NCBI RefSeq assembly: GCF_003600355.1
Contig: NZ_CP032416.1
Span: 1,446,183-1,510,182 of the forward strand
Direction of reading: 5' to 3'
Length of the DNA: 64,000 nt
Source of the DNA: Clostridium fermenticellae
Lineage (GTDB): Bacteria > Bacillota > Clostridia > Clostridiales > Clostridiaceae
The notes below the pieces were generated by a model, which was not told where the DNA came from, did not search any database, and saw only the letters and a list, made by a program, of their open reading frames with translations. Positions 44,637-54,792 of this stretch are shown piece by piece (the stretch's first letter is position 1; each line of letters opens with the position of its first letter). The position numbers and the translations under genes were made by a program.

Positions 44637-44990
44637 AATCTCCTAATCATTATTCTTTTGTATATTTTTAACCAATCGGTGGATTTTATTCATATATATA
44701 GTAAATAAATGTATACTATATATTTAATGGACATATTTAAATGAGTGGGGTATAATTTTGATAGATAATTACATTTATTATTTGCAAGTTTAATGCAAGA
44801 GGCAGAATATGTAAATTTTTATTTTTACAATGATAAATCTAATTATTCCAAAAAAATATTTTTAAAAAAATGTATATGTAGATTTCTATTACGTTTATCA
44901 CTATACTTTTTTAAAATAACAGCACAATCCATTTTTTAAAATGATATTTATTCTTTAATTTTATAACTATTTTAGATAGGGCTTACAAAT
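44637..44990. other. Non-coding AT-rich stretch
   Basis: No ORF with support. A perfect 10-bp inverted repeat ATATATAGTA / TACTATATAT (44694-44723, 10-base spacer) could be an operator for the dehydratase operon. The rest is A/T-rich and unrecognised. Confidence 0.35.
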
Positions 44991-44992
44991 TT

Positions 44993-45068
44993 AAGCTTAA
45001 CTTAGCTTTACAAGAAATTTTTTATGTGACGGATTTTAGAAATCCCGGTTGGAGGATAAGTTAAGTTT
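44993..45068 (+). ncRNA. Candidate structured leader RNA
   Basis: A 12-bp closing stem (AAGCTTAACTTA 44993-45004 with TAAGTTAAGTTT 45057-45068, one G-U pair) encloses about 52 bases that contain a 6-bp hairpin GGATTT-TAG-AAATCC (45031-45045) and a GC-richer patch CCCGGTTGGAGG. This looks like a P1-plus-hairpin RNA upstream of the recombinase gene. I could not match it to a riboswitch class I know; it is only a candidate. Confidence 0.3.
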
Positions 45069-45082
45069 TAATTCATAAACTG

Positions 45083-45098
45083 TATTAAGATCTTAATA
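45083..45098. repeat. 16-bp perfect palindrome
   Basis: TATTAAGATCTTAATA, two-fold symmetric with no spacer, between the candidate leader structure and the 18-bp inverted repeat. Could be a protein-binding site. Confidence 0.4.
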
Positions 45099-45137
45099 AT
45101 CCAACTTCGCTAAATGTATATTTAGCGAAGTTGGATT
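45098..45137 (+). promoter_or_regulatory. 18-bp perfect inverted repeat upstream of the recombinase
   Basis: Arms 45098-45115 and 45120-45137 are perfect reverse complements with a 4-base centre GTAT; the arms contain AACTTCGC / GCGAAGTT. It ends 7 bases before the SD of the tyrosine recombinase. No T-run follows, so it is not an ordinary terminator. It may be an autoregulatory operator, an mRNA hairpin or a recombination site. Confidence 0.55.
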
Positions 45138-45159
45138 TCAGACAATGGAGGATGATACT

Positions 45160-46140
45160 ATGAAATATATGCTGAATAGCATCTATGATCCCAATTTACC
45201 AGAGTGCCTAAATGACTTTTTAAATTACCTGGGCACTATTAAAGGTAAATCACAAAATACTACTATTGCATATAAATTTGACTTAATTATGTTTTTTAGA
45301 TTTATTAAATTGTATAAAGGTATGGTTCCAAATAATTGTGAATTTGAAGATATAATAATAAATGATATAGATAATAACTTTTTAAAAAAGATTAAGCTAA
45401 ATGATCTATTTGCATTCATTTCATTTGCTGAAAATTATAGAAAAAACGGAAGTTATGCAAGAGCAAGAAAAGTTGCCTCTATCAAATCATTTTTTAAATA
45501 CTTACACGGTAAAGCTAAAATTATAGATGAGAATCCTGCTTTAGAACTCGAATCACCCAAAATCGAAAAGAGAAATCCTATTTACCTTACATTAGATGAA
45601 AGTAAAAAACTTTTAAACTCAATTGATGGGAAATTCAAAGAAAGAGATTACTGTATAATTACTATATTTTTAAACTGCGGATTAAGATTATCTGAATTAT
45701 GTGGAATAAATATATCAAAAATTAAAGGAGACATATTAACGGTAATCGGCAAAGGAAATAAGGAAAGAACAGTCTATCTGAATAATGCCTGTTTAAAAGC
45801 TATCTCTTCATATTTGAATGTCAGAAATAAATTTTCGGACAAAATAGTTGATTACGATGCCCTATTTATAAGCAAAAATTACAAGCGAATAAATAAACGC
45901 TCTATAGAATTGATGCTCAAAAAATATCTAAAAAAATCAAATTTAGATGTAAATAAATATACTCCGCATAAGCTTCGACATACAGCTGCAACTCTTATGT
46001 ATAAATATGGAAATGTAGACATACGTAGTTTACAAGAGATACTTGGGCATGAAAATGTTTCAACAACTCAAATATATACACATGTTGATGATGAGGAATT
46101 AAGAGAAGCTGTAAAATCCAATCCTTTAAGTAAAGAATAG
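45160..46140 (+). CDS. Tyrosine recombinase, XerC/XerD-like
   Basis: Site-specific recombinase, 326 residues. An N-terminal SAM-like core-binding domain (residues ~8-120) precedes the catalytic domain with Arg in NCGLRLSELCGI, Lys in the beta-hairpin GKGNKER, HKLRHTAAT (His-x-x-Arg), LGHENVSTTQIYTH with the second His and the nucleophile Tyr. All six active-site residues seem present. GGAGG lies 8 bases before ATG 45160; an in-frame ATG at 45145 includes that site and is less likely. It is slightly longer than XerC/D (about 300), near lexA, and not in a prophage. Confidence 0.9.
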   Translation: MKYMLNSIYDPNLPECLNDFLNYLGTIKGKSQNTTIAYKFDLIMFFRFIKLYKGMVPNNCEFEDIIINDIDNNFLKKIKLNDLFAFISFAENYRKNGSYARARKVASIKSFFKYLHGKAKIIDENPALELESPKIEKRNPIYLTLDESKKLLNSIDGKFKERDYCIITIFLNCGLRLSELCGINISKIKGDILTVIGKGNKERTVYLNNACLKAISSYLNVRNKFSDKIVDYDALFISKNYKRINKRSIELMLKKYLKKSNLDVNKYTPHKLRHTAATLMYKYGNVDIRSLQEILGHENVSTTQIYTHVDDEELREAVKSNPLSKE

Positions 46141-46175
46141 CAGCTGTGTTAAAACAACAAGCTGCTATTCTTTTT
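46132..46175 (+). terminator. Terminator of the recombinase gene
   Basis: AAAGAATAGCAGCT paired with AGCTGCTATTCTTT, followed by TT; the stem begins in the last codons. It also faces the convergent Cys-rich gene. Confidence 0.85.
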
Positions 46176-46178
46176 ATA

Positions 46179-46658
46179 TTAATTTTTATATCTATTGTTT
46201 TTAAGTCGTATAAGTCCAGGAAATTCTTCCACTGCAACTTCATCTAATTTTTTTACATCATTAAGTAAATCATTTAATCCTTCTATGTCATCTATATATT
46301 CTATATCTGGTTTCCAATTGTCTATGTTACTATCTTTTTGATTTTCATCTTTTTTAATGTTTTCTGTCCCCGAATCTGCCTCATCATTTTGACATTTACA
46401 TTGATCATTACATTTTTCTGACATTAAGTCCTCTTTTTCATTTACTTCAGAATCTTTTAAAATCAACTCCTCTTCAGTTTTGTCCTTGTTTAAGACAACT
46501 TTGTCAATTTTAATACTTTTCATATCATATCCCTCCTCTTCCAGACACCGCCCACAATTGTCACATTTTTTATTATGATCTATATCACATATATCACATT
46601 CTCCACAATTATTACATAGCTTATTATAATCAAAAATACAATTTTTACTTTTATCCAT
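46179..46658 (-). CDS. Cys-rich N-terminal protein of unknown function, 159 aa
   Basis: I do not recognise a named family. Residues ~7-40 hold a dense cysteine array, Cys-x7-Cys-x2-Cys-x2-Cys-x2-Cys-x7-Cys-x2-Cys-x3-Cys, likely binding zinc or iron-sulfur. The middle is acidic and low-complexity and carries another CNDQCKC. The C-terminal ~45 residues (WKPDIEYIDDIEGLNDLL ... VEEFPGLIRLK) look like a conserved folded segment. ATG 46658 follows AAAGGAGAT. It lies between the recombinase and lexA. Confidence 0.75.
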   Translation of the reverse strand: MDKSKNCIFDYNKLCNNCGECDICDIDHNKKCDNCGRCLEEEGYDMKSIKIDKVVLNKDKTEEELILKDSEVNEKEDLMSEKCNDQCKCQNDEADSGTENIKKDENQKDSNIDNWKPDIEYIDDIEGLNDLLNDVKKLDEVAVEEFPGLIRLKNNRYKN

Positions 46659-46862
46659 TGTTACACGATCTCCTTTACTTTTAATTAATTTTTATGATTT
46701 AACCTACTCTTATTATATATAATAATTAGCAAATTTAACAGTAGTTTTGCAAAATTTATTTAATATTTACATTTAATATTCATTTTTCATATTTTTCAAT
46801 ATAATGTAATAAAAATAATGCTTATATTTTATCATATTATAAAATTTAGCATAATTATAACA

Positions 46863-46874
46863 GAACATAAGTTT
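46863..46874. promoter_or_regulatory. LexA-binding (SOS) box of lexA
   Basis: GAACATAAGTTT fits the Gram-positive core GAAC-N4-GTTY. It overlaps the -35 hexamer of the lexA promoter, so LexA would repress its own gene. Confidence 0.75.
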
Positions 46875-46901
46875 GATCTTTACCATATTATATGCTATAA
46901 T
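46873..46901 (+). promoter_or_regulatory. lexA promoter
   Basis: TTGATC (46873-46878), 17 bases, TATAAT (46896-46901) with an extended TATGC just upstream of the -10. The SOS box overlaps the -35. Confidence 0.75.
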
Positions 46902-46934
46902 TCAACATATAGTTAATAAGAAAGGGTGTTCTTT

Positions 46935-47546
46935 ATGTCAAGGGCTAAAAGTAATAAACAAATTGAAATATACGAGTTTATTAAAAATCATATACAAGAA
47001 AAGGGTTATCCACCATCTGTAAGAGAAATTGGTGCTGCGGTTGGATTGAGTTCTACATCTACGGTACATGGTCACTTAGAGCGTTTGGAGAAAAGAGGTC
47101 TTATAAAGAGAGATGCAACAAAACCTAGAACTATAGAAGTTATCGAGAATTCTATGAGCAGAAAGGAAATGATAAATATTCCCATAATAGGAACTATTAC
47201 CGCAGGTGCACCTATTCTAGCCGTTGAAAATATCGAGGATACTTTTCCAATTCCGGCGGAATACGTCAAAAACAACAATCAATTATTCATATTAAAGGTA
47301 TCTGGTGAAAGTATGATAGATGCTGGAATATTTGATGGTGATTTTTGTATAATGGAAAAAAATAATTCTGCTGAAGATGGTGATATTGTTGCTGCTTTAA
47401 TGGAAAATGAAGCAACTTTAAAAAGATTCTTTAAAGAAAAAGATCATATAAGATTACAACCAGAAAATAAAACGATGAAGCCAATAATTGTACATAACTG
47501 TAAAATTATCGGCAAATTAGTTGGACTTTATAGGCAATACCTATAA
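46935..47546 (+). CDS. lexA: LexA repressor
   Basis: SOS regulator, 203 residues. An N-terminal winged helix (residues ~1-70, [23 protein letters not shown]) is followed by the self-cleavage domain: scissile Ala90-Gly91 (ITAGAP), catalytic Ser126 (VSGESM) and Lys163 (ATLKRF). Start is ATG 46935 behind AAAGGGTG; ATG 46926 is too close to that site. It converges with the YnbB gene, 4 bases apart. Confidence 0.97.
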   Translation: MSRAKSNKQIEIYEFIKNHIQEKGYPPSVREIGAAVGLSSTSTVHGHLERLEKRGLIKRDATKPRTIEVIENSMSRKEMINIPIIGTITAGAPILAVENIEDTFPIPAEYVKNNNQLFILKVSGESMIDAGIFDGDFCIMEKNNSAEDGDIVAALMENEATLKRFFKEKDHIRLQPENKTMKPIIVHNCKIIGKLVGLYRQYL

Positions 47547-47550
47547 ACAA

Positions 47551-48834
47551 TCATTTTAGAATATTGGAAAGTGCAATTAGTATTCCTATTTTTGCATGTT
47601 CAAAGGTAAGACCTCCCTGTAGATAACCTATATATGGTTCTCTGATTGGTGCATCAGCTGATAACTCTATTGAGGATCCTTGAATAAATGATCCCGCAGC
47701 CATAATAACTTGGTCATCATAACCTGGCATATCCCACGGTTCACATTGGACAAATGAGTCTATAGGCGATCCGGATTGTATACCCTTACAAAAATTTATT
47801 AGTTTTTCCTTATCATTAAATTTTATTGCCTGTATTATATCACTTCTCCTGTCGGCGTATTTAGGAAGTACTTCAAAACCTGCAAGTTCCATTATTCGTG
47901 AACAGAATACAGCACCTTTTAATGCCTCTATAGATATGTGCGGTGCTAAAAACAGTCCCTCGTACAAAGACCTCATAACACCAAAGGTAGATCCACATTC
48001 TCCCCCAATACCAGGAGCAGTAAGTCGATATGAAGCTTGAGTAACATATTCTTCTTTTCCTGCTATATAGCCACCAGTTGGTGCTATACCTCCACCTATA
48101 TTTTTAATAAGTGATCCTGCCACTAAATCAGCTCCAACATCAGTTGGTTCTACTGTATCTATAAATTCTCCATAGCAGTTGTCCACAAAACATATTAATT
48201 CAGGGTTGATTTTTTTTACAAAATCTATAATTTTCTTTATTTCTGATATTAAAAATGATCTTCTCCAACCATATCCTGTAGATCTTTGAATATGTATTAA
48301 TTTTATACTTCTGTCATTTTCAATTTTATGTTTTATTTTATCAAAATCAAACTTCCCATCAGGCATCAAATCAACTTGCTCATACTTAACACCATAGTCT
48401 TTCAAAGAGCCCATGTTCTTTTTATCACTTATACCTATAATATTATGAAGTGTATCATAAGGTGTACCACATACTGACATCATAGTATCATTCGGTCTTA
48501 AATTACCAAAAAGCGCAGTTGCCAGTGCATGAGTCCCATTTACAAAATGAGGTCTTACCAATGCACTTTCAGTGTTGAATATTTTTGCATATACTTTATC
48601 TAGAGAATCCCTTCCTATATCTCCATATCCATAGCCTGATGAATTTGTAAAATGTGATTCACTAATCCTCTCACTTTGAAATGCATCAAGTACTTTTAAC
48701 TGATTGTAGGACTTTATATCATCATATATTGAAAATTGATCATCTATGTCTCTCATAGTCATATCATATAGTTCAAATACTTTATCACTTATATGATACA
48801 TATCTTTTAACTTTTGTTTCTCTAAATTAAACAT
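47551..48834 (-). CDS. YnbB-like PLP-dependent enzyme (methionine gamma-lyase family)
   Basis: Fold-type I PLP enzyme of 427 residues of the Cys/Met-metabolism group, formerly called aluminium resistance protein. Visible marks: FVNGTHALATALFG, VCGTPYDTLHNIIG, VDNCYGEF with the PLP-nitrogen Asp, and the Schiff-base Lys in AGSLIKNIGGGIAPTGGYIAG, ending EPYIGYLQGGLTFEHAKIG. The biochemical reaction is not established for this subgroup. Next to hfq and lexA as in many Firmicutes. Its upstream region has alternative hairpins (48853-48920). Confidence 0.88.
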   Translation of the reverse strand: MFNLEKQKLKDMYHISDKVFELYDMTMRDIDDQFSIYDDIKSYNQLKVLDAFQSERISESHFTNSSGYGYGDIGRDSLDKVYAKIFNTESALVRPHFVNGTHALATALFGNLRPNDTMMSVCGTPYDTLHNIIGISDKKNMGSLKDYGVKYEQVDLMPDGKFDFDKIKHKIENDRSIKLIHIQRSTGYGWRRSFLISEIKKIIDFVKKINPELICFVDNCYGEFIDTVEPTDVGADLVAGSLIKNIGGGIAPTGGYIAGKEEYVTQASYRLTAPGIGGECGSTFGVMRSLYEGLFLAPHISIEALKGAVFCSRIMELAGFEVLPKYADRRSDIIQAIKFNDKEKLINFCKGIQSGSPIDSFVQCEPWDMPGYDDQVIMAAGSFIQGSSIELSADAPIREPYIGYLQGGLTFEHAKIGILIALSNILK

Positions 48835-48872
48835 TTTATATAAAAAAACCTCCCTATTCTATTCAAGCGTTT

Positions 48873-48901
48873 ATTATATCACAAGTCAAAAGAATAGGCA
48901 A
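48873..48901 (-). promoter_or_regulatory. Promoter of the YnbB-like gene
   Basis: On the minus strand TTGCCT (48896-48901), 17 bases, TATAAT (48873-48878). The -35 lies inside the right arm of the hairpin that ends the hfq operon. Confidence 0.6.
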
Positions 48902-48920
48902 AATATCATTTACCTATTCT
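48891..48920 (-). terminator. Terminator of the miaB-mutS-mutL-miaA-hfq operon
   Basis: On the minus strand AGAATAGG (48913-48920), 14-base loop, CCTATTCT (48891-48898), then TTTT. It starts 37 bases after the hfq stop. A second AGAATAGG at 48853-48860 overlaps the downstream SD and could compete for pairing. Confidence 0.65.
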
Positions 48921-48956
48921 CTTTAATTTTGATATATGTTTACACTTAAAAGACTG

Positions 48957-49193
48957 TTAATCAGAAGTACTATTATTAAACAGTATTGGTCTTGATGGAT
49001 TAATAGTTGATATAGCATGCTTATATACCATCATTTGTTTACCATCACAATCCAAAATCACTGTAAAACTGTCAAATCCTTTTACAGTACCTTTTATTTG
49101 AAAACCATTTGTCAAGTAAATAGTAACTTGAGTCCTGTTTTTTCTGGCTCCATTTAAAAATATATCTTGTAGATTGTTGGCCGTCTTACTCAT
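48957..49193 (-). CDS. hfq: RNA chaperone Hfq
   Basis: Hexameric Sm-like RNA chaperone that helps small RNAs act on mRNAs. 78 residues. Sm1 is [21 protein letters not shown] with the NG and Q residues of the proximal face and rim; Sm2 is [13 protein letters not shown], where YKHAIS matches the conserved Y/F-KHAIST signature. ATG 49193 follows GGAGGGGAG. A longer in-frame ORF upstream (to 49313) overlaps the end of miaA and is not needed. Confidence 0.95.
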   Translation of the reverse strand: MSKTANNLQDIFLNGARKNRTQVTIYLTNGFQIKGTVKGFDSFTVILDCDGKQMMVYKHAISTINPSRPILFNNSTSD

Positions 49194-49257
49194 ATATCTC
49201 CCCTCCATAGTCTTTAATTTATATATTCTATAAATTTTGATAAATTCCTCTTGGTTT

Positions 49258-50196
49258 TTATAAATTATTGGATTGATTGAATTTTTCACATATGTGATCT
49301 GCGATTTCATCATCTGTGCTAAATTTATCTTTGTCTATCCAATTTACTCTCTTATCTTTTCTAAACCAGGTGAGTTGTCTTTTGGCATAATTTCTACTTC
49401 CCTTTTTTATCATATAAATAGCTTGATTCAGGCTTATTTCTCCATTAAGATAATATAATATTTCTTTGTATCCTATCCCCTTCATTGACTGCATTTCTGA
49501 AGTAAATCCCATTTTTTTAAGCTCTTTAACTTCATCTATGAGTCCTTTTTCAATCATAATATCTACTCTTTTGTTTATTCTATCGTACAATTTTTCTCTA
49601 TTCATCGTCAATACAAAATAATAGATTTTATATGGTATATCATATATATTATTTTTTTTGTTAAAATCACTTATAGTCTTGCCGGTTAATTTGTAAACCT
49701 CAAGAGCCCTTATTACTCTTTTCAAGTCATTAGGATAGAGCTTATTATAAGATTCTATATCAATATCTTTGAGTAAATTATGAACATATTCTTTTCCTTT
49801 ATCAGAAGCTAAATTTTGAAGATAATTTCTATATCTTAAATCTGTAGATGCATCTGTAAAGTTATAATTATATATGAGAGAATTTATGTAAAGCCCCGTT
49901 CCTCCAACAAGCATAGGTAATTTTCCTTCTGATGTTATATTATTTATTAAATTTTCTGCAAGTATTTTATATTGAGAAACATCGAAACTTAGATTAGGTT
50001 CTAAAATATCTATAAGATGATGTGGTATGTTCTGCATTTCTGATTTTGTAACTTTGGCCGAACCTATATCCATATGTTTATATATCTGCATTGAATCTGC
50101 TGATATAATTTCTCCATTTAGCTTTTGGGCCAAATTTATTGATATATCGGTTTTACCAACAGCAGTAGGGCCAGCCAGTATTAATAATTTTTTCAT
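49258..50196 (-). CDS. miaA: tRNA dimethylallyltransferase MiaA
   Basis: Adds an isopentenyl group to A37 of tRNAs reading UNN codons. 312 residues. The P-loop [15 protein letters not shown] (residues 8-22), then [22 protein letters not shown] with the catalytic Asp, HHLIDI, and [16 protein letters not shown]. MiaB, which thiolates the same base, is in the same operon. 15 bases after mutL; RBS TAGGAG. Confidence 0.96.
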   Translation of the reverse strand: MKKLLILAGPTAVGKTDISINLAQKLNGEIISADSMQIYKHMDIGSAKVTKSEMQNIPHHLIDILEPNLSFDVSQYKILAENLINNITSEGKLPMLVGGTGLYINSLIYNYNFTDASTDLRYRNYLQNLASDKGKEYVHNLLKDIDIESYNKLYPNDLKRVIRALEVYKLTGKTISDFNKKNNIYDIPYKIYYFVLTMNREKLYDRINKRVDIMIEKGLIDEVKELKKMGFTSEMQSMKGIGYKEILYYLNGEISLNQAIYMIKKGSRNYAKRQLTWFRKDKRVNWIDKDKFSTDDEIADHICEKFNQSNNL

Positions 50197-50211
50197 CTTA
50201 AATCACTCCTA

Positions 50212-52056
50212 TTACTGTATCCTTTTAAATTTTTTTTCAAATTGATTTAATGTAATTTTTATTATAGTAGGCCTTCCATGAGGACACGTAAATGGGTCAT
50301 CTAAAAATCTTAATTTATCAATAATATGTTCCATTTCAAAAGAGCTTAAATTGTCATTTGCTTTAATTGCAGCTTTACAAGCAATTTTAGCAATCGCATC
50401 ATATTTTACTTCCCAAGTTTCACCTGAACCCATATTCTTTAGATTGTCAAGTATATCCACAAACAAACGTTTAAAGTCTGGCTTTCCAAGTAACATAGGT
50501 ACTTCTCTTATACTCAATGTATTTTCTCCAAACATTTCTATAGAAAAACCTGTACTTTTAAATATATCTTTATTTTCAATATAATATGAAAAATCATCTG
50601 TTGATAATTCTAAAATTTCAGGTGAAATTAATAATTGAGATACAATTTTGTGATTTTTTATGTCATTTTTATATTTTTCAAATAGTATCTTCTCATGTGC
50701 TGCATGTTGGTCTATTATATAAAAAGTATCATTGTTTTCGCATAAAATATAGGTGTTATGAAATTGTCCTATTATATTTAGTTTAGGAAACTTTGGCGGC
50801 ATATTTTCGTTCATATTTTCATGTATCACACTCTTATTTATAGTATTGGGCTTTAGATTGTTGTACGTTGCATCAACATTCTGCTTATATATATCTTCAT
50901 TACTTCCATCTTTTTTATTTATATAATAATTTTTAGTATCATCTTTTAAGTCTATTGGTATTTGAACTGATTCATTTTTTAAATAACCTTTATTTATTTC
51001 AGCATTACCTTTATTGTTTAAAATATTGCCTTTAATATTTTGAGAATCAATATTAAATGATTCTTTTATACTTTCGCGTAAAGCTTCATGTACAGTGTCA
51101 AATACGACTTTAAATATATACCTATCATCACTGAACTTAACCTCAGATTTAGTTGGATGTACATTCACGTCTATATATTCTGGAAATATATCTATAAATA
51201 CAATAAAAAATGGATGCTTATTTATCATAATAAATGATTTAAAAGCATTTTCTACGGCGGCAGTTATAAGTTTACTTTTTATATATCTCTTATTTACAAA
51301 TATACTCTGATTGTTTCTACTTCCTCGACTTATTTCAGAGTTACCTATATAACCATATATAGATATAGTATCAAAATGCTTTTCGAAACTTGTTATATTA
51401 TTACATATGGTTTTACCATATATAGATCTTATAGCATCCACTATATTTGATGTGCCATAGGTATTTACTGTTTTTTTACCATTATTTATAAGTTTGAAAC
51501 TTATGTTAGGATTACAAAGTGCAAGTCTGTTTATTATATCAGATATATAGGAAGTTTCCCTACTTGAGGATTTCAAAAATTTTTGTCTTGCAGGAACATT
51601 AAAAAATATATCTTTAACCTCAACTGAAGTACCAATGTTAGCGGCTGCTTCAGTTATTTTATTTATAAATCCGCCATCTATTATAATCTCCTTTCCAAAA
51701 TCAAAATTCGACGTCCTAGTTTTTAATATAGTATGTGACACAGCTGCTATACTAGCAAGGGCTTCTCCTCTGAATCCCATTGTACTTATTTTATATATAT
51801 CTTCCAAATTATCTATTTTACTTGTAGCATGAGGCATAAAAGCTTTTTCTATATCATCAGGGTGTATTCCGATTCCATCATCAGTAGCTCTTATAAGTTT
51901 TTTTCCACCATCCTCTATTTCAACGCATATATTTTTTGCCCCAGCATCTATACTGTTTTCAACTAATTCCTTGACTATTGAAAAAGGTTTTTCAATAACT
52001 TCACCAGCTGCTATTTTATTAAAAGTATCTTCATTTAATATGTTTATCCTTTTCAA
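50212..52056 (-). CDS. mutL: DNA mismatch repair protein MutL
   Basis: 614 residues. N-terminal GHKL ATPase: [21 protein letters not shown] (motif I, given in part: [12 protein letters not shown]), DDGIGI (motif II), ATSKI and [10 protein letters not shown] (motif III). The C-terminal dimerisation domain includes DQHAAHEKI and ends with [10 protein letters not shown] and CPHGRPT, the conserved metal-site motif of MutL proteins that have endonuclease activity. Starts at ATG 52056, 27 bases after mutS. Confidence 0.96.
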   Translation of the reverse strand: MKRINILNEDTFNKIAAGEVIEKPFSIVKELVENSIDAGAKNICVEIEDGGKKLIRATDDGIGIHPDDIEKAFMPHATSKIDNLEDIYKISTMGFRGEALASIAAVSHTILKTRTSNFDFGKEIIIDGGFINKITEAAANIGTSVEVKDIFFNVPARQKFLKSSSRETSYISDIINRLALCNPNISFKLINNGKKTVNTYGTSNIVDAIRSIYGKTICNNITSFEKHFDTISIYGYIGNSEISRGSRNNQSIFVNKRYIKSKLITAAVENAFKSFIMINKHPFFIVFIDIFPEYIDVNVHPTKSEVKFSDDRYIFKVVFDTVHEALRESIKESFNIDSQNIKGNILNNKGNAEINKGYLKNESVQIPIDLKDDTKNYYINKKDGSNEDIYKQNVDATYNNLKPNTINKSVIHENMNENMPPKFPKLNIIGQFHNTYILCENNDTFYIIDQHAAHEKILFEKYKNDIKNHKIVSQLLISPEILELSTDDFSYYIENKDIFKSTGFSIEMFGENTLSIREVPMLLGKPDFKRLFVDILDNLKNMGSGETWEVKYDAIAKIACKAAIKANDNLSSFEMEHIIDKLRFLDDPFTCPHGRPTIIKITLNQFEKKFKRIQ

Positions 52057-52083
52057 ATTATCACCTTCAGAAAACTTGACATT

Positions 52084-54753
52084 TTAAAGTTCCTTAGTCT
52101 TTTTTATTATATCATATAATTTATTAAAACCCTCCATAGGAGTCATATTTAATATATCTATACTTAATATATCTTCTATTAAATTATCCTTTTGTATATC
52201 AAAAAAATTGACCTGTTTTTCATGTATGTTCTCAGCTTCATGTTCATGTGTATTCTTTTTTTCTTCAACTTTAAAATCTTCATTATAAACAGATTCCTCT
52301 ATGGAGCAATCAGTGATCTCTTTCACATTTATATTATCTTTATTGGAATTTTCTATATTACTTAGTATTTCCTTGGCTCTGTTTATAACCTCGTAGGGCA
52401 GGCCTGCAAGTTTTGCAACTTCTATTCCGTAGGATTGATCTGCACCTCCTCTTATGATTTTACGTAAAAAGGTGATATCATTTCCATTTTCCTTTACTGA
52501 TACAGAATAGTTTTTAACACCATCTATAATACCTTCTAATTTTGTCAGTTCATGATAATGAGTAGCAAATAAAGTTTTACAACCAAGGTTTGAACTGCCA
52601 CATATATATTCTATTATGGCCCATGCAATACTAAGTCCATCATAAGTACTAGTTCCTCTTCCAACTTCATCTAAAAGTACCAAACTTCTTCGAGTTGCAT
52701 TTTTAAGTATATTAGATACTTCCCACATTTCAACCATAAAAGTACTTTTACCAGCAGCTAAATCATCTGATGCACCTATTCTCGTAAATATTTTATCGCA
52801 TATACAAATATTTGCTTTTTTAGCTGGTACAAAACTTCCTATTTGAGCCATAATTACAATTAGTGCTACCTGTCGCATATATGTAGATTTACCTGCCATA
52901 TTAGGTCCTGTTATAAGTAGAAGCTTATCATCATCTACATTTAAATTTGTATCATTTGCAACAAATGTTCCTGTATCCAATGATTTTTCAACTACAGGGT
53001 GCCTTCCATCCACAATATGGATTTCACATTTATTGTTTATTTTGGGTTTGCAATAATCATTTTCGAGAGCAACATAAGCTAAAGAATTTAAACAATCTAA
53101 TTCTGATATTATTTTAGCAGTCTCCTGCATTCTGCCAACCTGCTCTTCTACAGTATCACGTATATTTACGAATATATCATATTCTAAATTTATTAACTTC
53201 TCTTCGGCACCTAATATCTTATCTTCCATATCCTTTAGTTCAGGAGTTATATATCTTTCCGCATTTGTAAGTGTCTGTTTCCTTATATACCTGCCTTCAG
53301 GCACTAAATTCAAATTGGACTTCGTAACTTCTATATAATACCCAAAAACTTTATTATAACTTATCTTTAATGATTTTATACCAGTTTCATTTTTTTCACT
53401 GCTCTCTAAATTTGCAATCCACTCTTTTCCATGGGCTTTTGCCTTTCTAAGATCATCTATTTTAGAATTAAAACCCTCCTTTATAAGATTACCTTCCTTT
53501 AAGGAAATAGATGGGTTATCTAGTATTGAATTGTCTAATAACTCATATATATCTTTTAGTTCATCAAGATTTTTGTACATATTATTAAGTAAATTAGATT
53601 TAAAATTGGACAGTATTTTCTTTATGCAAGGTACCTTCTCTAAGGATGTTTTAAGCCATATAAGTTCTTTGGCAGTTACACTTTTGGAAGATACTTTTCC
53701 TGTAAGTCTCTCTATGTCATATATTTCTTTAAGGGCTTCTTTTAAATCTTCATGATAGGATATATTATTTATAATTTCCTCGACTGCATCTAATCTATTA
53801 TTTATACTTTTTTCATTTATGAGTGGTTGCTCTATCCATTTTTTTAACTGTCTGCCACCCATTGCCGTACTTGTTTTGTCAAGTACCCATAAAAAAGAAT
53901 CTTTTTTGGTTTTATCTCTAAGAGTTTCAGTTAATTCCAAATTACGCCTGGAACTCATATCTATAGTCATATAATCAACTATAGTATAATATTGAAGTTT
54001 ATTTATGTTAGATAGTGAAGTTTTTTGAGTATGTTTTATGTATTTTAAAAGACCATTACAAGATTTTAGCAAAATATCATTGAAATTTGAATGATCAAAG
54101 CCTTTAAATTGTATTTCTAAGTTTTTACATGCATCGTCCGTAAATAAATGATCTTCAAGTTTTGTAAATGAAACATTAAATCTTTCTTTTATGGCCTTAT
54201 ATATATTTAGATCTAAATGCTCTTGTATAAGTATTTCAGTTGGTGAATATTTAGCTATTTCATCTAAAATAATTGATAAATCCAATATAGAATCGGTACA
54301 GTTAAATTCACCGGTTGATATATCCGAGCAACATAGTGAAAAAGAATTTTTAATATTATCTATATATATTGACATTATATAATTATTTTTATTTTCTTCT
54401 AAAAATGAAGAATCGGTATATGTTCCAGGTGTAATTATCTTTATAATACCTCTTTTTACAAGTCCCTTAGCACTATCTGGATCTTCAAGTTGTTCGCATA
54501 TTGCAACCTTATAACCTTTTCCAACTAATCGACCTATATAAGAATTTGCGGCATGAAATGGAACTCCACACATAGGAGCCCTTTTTTCAAGACCACAATC
54601 CTTCCCTGTAAGAACTAATTCTAATTCACGTGATGCAAGCTCAGCATCGTCAAAAAACATCTCATAAAAATCTCCAACCCTAAAAAAAAGAATGCAGTCC
54701 TTACAACTTTTCTTAACATCTAAATATTGTTGTAACATAGGAGTTAATCCCAA
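52084..54753 (-). CDS. mutS: DNA mismatch recognition protein MutS
   Basis: 889 residues, standard length. The N-terminal mismatch-binding motif [11 protein letters not shown] carries the intercalating Phe and Glu. The connector and lever domains follow, then the ABC ATPase with [20 protein letters not shown] (Walker A), [20 protein letters not shown] (Walker B and signature) and THYHEL. Starts at TTG 54753, with GGAGG 8 bases upstream. Co-transcribed with miaB upstream and mutL downstream. Confidence 0.97.
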   Translation of the reverse strand: MGLTPMLQQYLDVKKSCKDCILFFRVGDFYEMFFDDAELASRELELVLTGKDCGLEKRAPMCGVPFHAANSYIGRLVGKGYKVAICEQLEDPDSAKGLVKRGIIKIITPGTYTDSSFLEENKNNYIMSIYIDNIKNSFSLCCSDISTGEFNCTDSILDLSIILDEIAKYSPTEILIQEHLDLNIYKAIKERFNVSFTKLEDHLFTDDACKNLEIQFKGFDHSNFNDILLKSCNGLLKYIKHTQKTSLSNINKLQYYTIVDYMTIDMSSRRNLELTETLRDKTKKDSFLWVLDKTSTAMGGRQLKKWIEQPLINEKSINNRLDAVEEIINNISYHEDLKEALKEIYDIERLTGKVSSKSVTAKELIWLKTSLEKVPCIKKILSNFKSNLLNNMYKNLDELKDIYELLDNSILDNPSISLKEGNLIKEGFNSKIDDLRKAKAHGKEWIANLESSEKNETGIKSLKISYNKVFGYYIEVTKSNLNLVPEGRYIRKQTLTNAERYITPELKDMEDKILGAEEKLINLEYDIFVNIRDTVEEQVGRMQETAKIISELDCLNSLAYVALENDYCKPKINNKCEIHIVDGRHPVVEKSLDTGTFVANDTNLNVDDDKLLLITGPNMAGKSTYMRQVALIVIMAQIGSFVPAKKANICICDKIFTRIGASDDLAAGKSTFMVEMWEVSNILKNATRRSLVLLDEVGRGTSTYDGLSIAWAIIEYICGSSNLGCKTLFATHYHELTKLEGIIDGVKNYSVSVKENGNDITFLRKIIRGGADQSYGIEVAKLAGLPYEVINRAKEILSNIENSNKDNINVKEITDCSIEESVYNEDFKVEEKKNTHEHEAENIHEKQVNFFDIQKDNLIEDILSIDILNMTPMEGFNKLYDIIKKTKEL

Positions 54754-54792
54754 TAGTAAAACCTCCGTTCTTTAAATAAAACTAAATATTAT

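Noticed and set aside
44993-45068. A known riboswitch (T-box, c-di-GMP, preQ1, ykkC, THF)
   Set aside because: None of the conserved core sequences that I know for these classes is present, so it is listed only as a candidate structure.
45098-45137. A loxP site, because AACTTCG...CGAAGTT resembles its arms
   Set aside because: Arm length (18 bp) and centre (4 bp, versus 13 and 8 in loxP) differ. The similarity is limited to the short AACTTCG core.
49194-49313. A 40-residue N-terminal extension of Hfq
   Set aside because: It overlaps the end of miaA. The GGAGGGGAG at the 78-codon start and normal Hfq length argue for ATG 49193.
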